A DNA stretch of 8,071 bases from Thermoproteota archaeon (lineage in GTDB: Archaea > Thermoproteota > EX4484-205 > JAAOZP01): assembly GCA_026414125.1 (NCBI GenBank), contig JAOAJQ010000052.1, positions 1 through 8,071 of the forward strand, written 5' to 3'. The notes under the pieces are model-generated. The model was not told where the DNA came from. It saw nothing but the letters and a program-made list of their open reading frames with translations, and did not search any database. Positions within the stretch are counted from its first letter, which is position 1; every line of letters begins with the position of its first letter. Below, one piece after another: positions 5,369 through 8,071 of this stretch. The position numbers and the translations under genes were made by a program.

Positions 5369-8071
5369 ATGAATAGCTTAAGTATTAGAAAACTACGCTG
5401 CGAATACAGAGTTAACCCTCTGGGAATTGACAGTTTAAAACCCAGGTTAAGCTGGATCGTTGAATCATCTGAAAGAGGACAGTTTCAGACAGCCTACCAG
5501 ATTATTGTTTCAAGCACAAAGCTAAACTTAGAGAAGGATATTGGCGACCTCTGGGATAGTGGTAAAGTCCAGTCCGATGAAACAAGTCAGATCACTTATG
5601 CTGGAAGAATGCTTTCATCCAGAATGGAGTGCTGGTGGAAAGTAAGGGTGTGGGATAGATATGGAAGACCCTCTGAGTGGAGTAAGCCCGGATACTGGAC
5701 AATGGGACTGCTGGATCCGAATGATTGGAAAGCAAAATGGATTGGGTATGACGAATATGCTGAGTGGGAGGAGCCTAATTTCAAAGGGTGTAAGTGGATA
5801 TGGTTTAAAGAGGGGGAACCCATTAAAGAGGCTCCTGTTGCAGACCGTTTTTTCCGCCGGACAATAAGCCTGCCGGTAGACAGGAAAATACGGAGAGGAA
5901 TCTTCCTGATCACTGCTGACGACCAGTTTATACTTTTTGTAAACGGGAAGGAGGCCGGTGTGAGCGATGGCAAACCTTACGCTTGGCAGCGTCCGCAGAC
6001 GATTGAAATAACTAGTCTGCTGCATGCTGGCCTGAATGTTTTCGCGATCAAGGCCACTAACACTGGCGGTCACGCTGGTCTGCTTGGAAAAGCAATAATT
6101 GATTTTGAAGATGGCGAGTCTTTAACGCTAGTTACTGACGCGAGCTGGAAATCCTCTCCTATGTGGGTGGAGGATTGGGAGAAGCCCGGTTTCAACGATT
6201 CTGGATGGATGCATGCGCTTGAACTAGGCGACTTCAAAACCAAGCCATGGGGAGTCTTAGCAACAAGGCCTCCATATGTCCGGCCACCGCCATTTTTAAG
6301 GAAGCGTTTCACTGTTGAGAAAAAGGTTAAGCGGGCGCTCCTCTATGTCAGCGCCTTAGGGAGCTGCGAGCTCCGCTTAAACGGTAAATGCGTTACTGAA
6401 GATTACTTCATACCGGGATGGTCCGACTATCGGAGACGCGCATACTACCGTACTTATGAGGCTACGGATCTTCTTAATCCCGGGGAGAACGTGATAGCAG
6501 TAATACTACACAGCGAATGGTACTCGGGATATCAAGGAGGCTGGGGGAGGATAAACAAGTTTGGACACGGCCCACGCCTACTCGTTCAACTGGAGATAGA
6601 GTATGATGATGGCGAGCGCCAGCTTGTCGTCAGCGACGAGAGTTGGAAGGCAACATACGGTCCAATTCTTGAAGCTGATAACTATATGGGTGAAACCTAT
6701 GATGCTAGGCGCGAGATCCACGGATGGGACGGACCATGGTTTAAGGATGATAGCTGGGGAAACGCATCGGTAGATGATGTAAGATTGCAGCTAACAGCCC
6801 ATCCTGGGGAGCCTGTTAGAAAAACGATGGAGCTGCAAGCCCAGTCGACAAAAGAGGTAAGCCCCGGAGTTTTCATATTCGACTTCGGACAGAACATGGT
6901 TGGCGTCGTGAGGCTGAAAGTTAGAAACGCGGAGCCTGGCATGAGGATAGTGCTTCGTTACGCTGAGGTTCTTAACCCCGATGGCACCCTGCATACCGCA
7001 AATCTTCGAGGAGCTAGAGCCTCCGATATTTATATTTGCAAGGGCGCTAGCGAGGAGGTTTTTGAGCCACGATTCACATATCACGGCTTCAGGTATGTTG
7101 AAGTAACTGGTTACCCGGGTAAGCCACCTATGGACGCTGTTACAGGCATCGTTATACACACCGACATTCCAATAACCGGAAGCTTCAGGTGTTCAAATCC
7201 ACTTTTAAACAGGCTTGTGCAAAACATCCTTTGGAGCCTGCGCGGCAACTATTTCGAGGTGCCTACTGATTGCCCGCAGCGCGACGAGCGGCAGGGCTGG
7301 ACAGGGGACGCGCAGATCTTTGCCAGAACCGCCGCCTACTTTGCTGATATCTCCGCCTTCATGACTAAATGGTTAATCGACTTAAACGATAGCCAGAGAG
7401 AAGACGGTGCGTATCCTGATGTCGCACCCGCAACTGGCGCAGGCTTTGGAACACCTTGCTGGGGGGATGCGGGAATCATTATACCCTATGTGGTTTGGCG
7501 GACTTACGGTGATACACGGGTAATCAGGCTTTACTATGAGAAGATGACCCGTTACATTAACTATCTTGTTGAAAACAGTAAAGGCTTCCTGCGGCCGGAA
7601 ATAGGGTATGGCGACTGGGTTCCAGCCGGTTCTGAAACCCCTAAGGACGTGATTGCAACAGCCTATTTCGCTTACGTTGTTAAGCTGATGGTTGAAATGG
7701 CTCAGGAAATAGGGAAGACGGATGACGCAGAACACTTTGAAGAATTGTTCAACAATATTCGAACAGCCTTCCTTAAAGAATATGTTCAGCCCGATGGGCG
7801 GATAAAAGGTGAGACACAGACATGCTACGCTTTAGCACTTGATTTAAAACTGCTTCCTGAAGAGATTGAGGAAAAAGTGTTAAATCATCTGGTTAAGGAT
7901 ATTGAGGACCGTGGATGGCACTTATCCACAGGATTCGTTGGGACGCGGCACCTCATGCAGGCACTCACCAAGTTCGGCAGAACCGACGTAGCCTACAGGC
8001 TTCTCATGCAGGAAACCTATCCGTCTTGGCTCTACACCGTGAAGCTCGGTGCGACAACCATCTGGGAGCGG
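5369..8071 (+). CDS. Alpha-L-rhamnosidase, GH78 family (C-terminus beyond right edge)
   Basis: An open frame of 901 codons runs from ATG 5369 to the edge. It should release terminal alpha-L-rhamnose by inversion. Domains in order: an Ig/Fn3-like N-terminal domain (about 5-115, opening LRCEYRVNPLGID...PRLSW, a typical GH78 start); a beta-sandwich (about 155-260, with LFVNGKEAG); a second beta-sandwich of the Bac_rhamnosid_N type (about 308-480, with LRLNGK and FIPGWSDYRRR); a linker beta domain containing FDFGQNMVG (504-512); and the (alpha/alpha)6 catalytic barrel from about 605. The catalytic block is DCPQRDERQGWTGD (634-647): Glu640 is the predicted general acid, with Asp634 and Asp647 as substrate contacts. 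GATTIWE ends with Glu900, the predicted base; the 260-residue spacing matches characterised enzymes. No signal peptide is visible, so it is probably cytoplasmic and acts on imported glycosides. Roughly 100-150 C-terminal residues are missing. By eye it is more GC-rich than the ACT-V4R gene, especially after about 6200. No clear promoter or Shine-Dalgarno site precedes it, so it may be co-transcribed from 4471. Confidence 0.95.
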   Translation, partial: MNSLSIRKLRCEYRVNPLGIDSLKPRLSWIVESSERGQFQTAYQIIVSSTKLNLEKDIGDLWDSGKVQSDETSQITYAGRMLSSRMECWWKVRVWDRYGRPSEWSKPGYWTMGLLDPNDWKAKWIGYDEYAEWEEPNFKGCKWIWFKEGEPIKEAPVADRFFRRTISLPVDRKIRRGIFLITADDQFILFVNGKEAGVSDGKPYAWQRPQTIEITSLLHAGLNVFAIKATNTGGHAGLLGKAIIDFEDGESLTLVTDASWKSSPMWVEDWEKPGFNDSGWMHALELGDFKTKPWGVLATRPPYVRPPPFLRKRFTVEKKVKRALLYVSALGSCELRLNGKCVTEDYFIPGWSDYRRRAYYRTYEATDLLNPGENVIAVILHSEWYSGYQGGWGRINKFGHGPRLLVQLEIEYDDGERQLVVSDESWKATYGPILEADNYMGETYDARREIHGWDGPWFKDDSWGNASVDDVRLQLTAHPGEPVRKTMELQAQSTKEVSPGVFIFDFGQNMVGVVRLKVRNAEPGMRIVLRYAEVLNPDGTLHTANLRGARASDIYICKGASEEVFEPRFTYHGFRYVEVTGYPGKPPMDAVTGIVIHTDIPITGSFRCSNPLLNRLVQNILWSLRGNYFEVPTDCPQRDERQGWTGDAQIFARTAAYFADISAFMTKWLIDLNDSQREDGAYPDVAPATGAGFGTPCWGDAGIIIPYVVWRTYGDTRVIRLYYEKMTRYINYLVENSKGFLRPEIGYGDWVPAGSETPKDVIATAYFAYVVKLMVEMAQEIGKTDDAEHFEELFNNIRTAFLKEYVQPDGRIKGETQTCYALALDLKLLPEEIEEKVLNHLVKDIEDRGWHLSTGFVGTRHLMQALTKFGRTDVAYRLLMQETYPSWLYTVKLGATTIWER

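Noticed and set aside
5596..7735. Several long minus-strand open frames (for example 5615-6073, 6791-7159, 7382-7735)
   Set aside because: They are antisense shadows of the GH78 gene, whose domains and catalytic motifs are unmistakable in the plus frame.
1..8071. CRISPR arrays, insertion sequences, attachment sites
   Set aside because: No regularly spaced repeats, transposase-like frames with terminal inverted repeats, or tRNA-linked direct repeats were seen.

Overview
The window looks archaeal, most likely a thermophilic or anaerobic member of the Thermoproteota/Bathyarchaeia type; the lineage is inference. Five genes are preceded by a purine-rich BRE-like stretch and an A/T-rich TATA box centred about 29-33 nt before the start codon, which puts the predicted transcription start at or a few nt before the start codon (near-leaderless mRNAs). 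Four of these five genes start with TTG. The one gene that is clearly internal to an operon uses a strong Shine-Dalgarno sequence instead. AGA/AGG arginine codons are frequent in the central genes.

Layout: (1) 1-203, minus strand: the N-terminal part of a class I SAM-dependent methyltransferase that runs off the left edge. (2) About 240-547: no intact gene, but two out-of-frame coding-like pieces that may be gene remnants, plus a T-rich terminator-like tract for the next gene. (3) 548-1681, minus strand: a uroporphyrinogen-decarboxylase-superfamily protein, not true HemE and possibly a corrinoid-methyltransferase-like enzyme. It is divergent from (4) 1765-2514, an IolE-like TIM-barrel sugar isomerase/epimerase/dehydratase. 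The 83-bp divergent spacer holds two opposed promoters and two copies of a 12-bp dyad TTNAAGCTTNAA spaced exactly 33 bp apart. (5) 2594-3352 and 3373-4425: a second sugar-phosphate-isomerase-type TIM barrel and a Gfo/Idh/MocA NAD(P)-dependent oxidoreductase, forming a two-gene operon. (6) 4471-5310: an ACT-like plus V4R (zinc-site) putative ligand sensor with its own promoter. (7) 5369-8071: a large cytoplasmic GH78 alpha-L-rhamnosidase cut by the right edge one codon after its predicted catalytic base.

Together these genes look like an accessory locus for intracellular breakdown of rhamnose-containing glycosides or oligosaccharides. GH78 would remove terminal L-rhamnose. The oxidoreductase plus two TIM barrels would then oxidise and isomerise/dehydrate the released sugar or the remaining glycoside. 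This gene set resembles known bacterial 3-keto-glycoside routes, so a redox-type glycoside-cleaving pathway in an archaeon is the most interesting hypothesis. The URO-D-type protein might add a methyl-transfer (O-demethylation) step, and the V4R/ACT protein may sense a pathway ligand. These functional links are inferred from neighbourhood and have not been tested.
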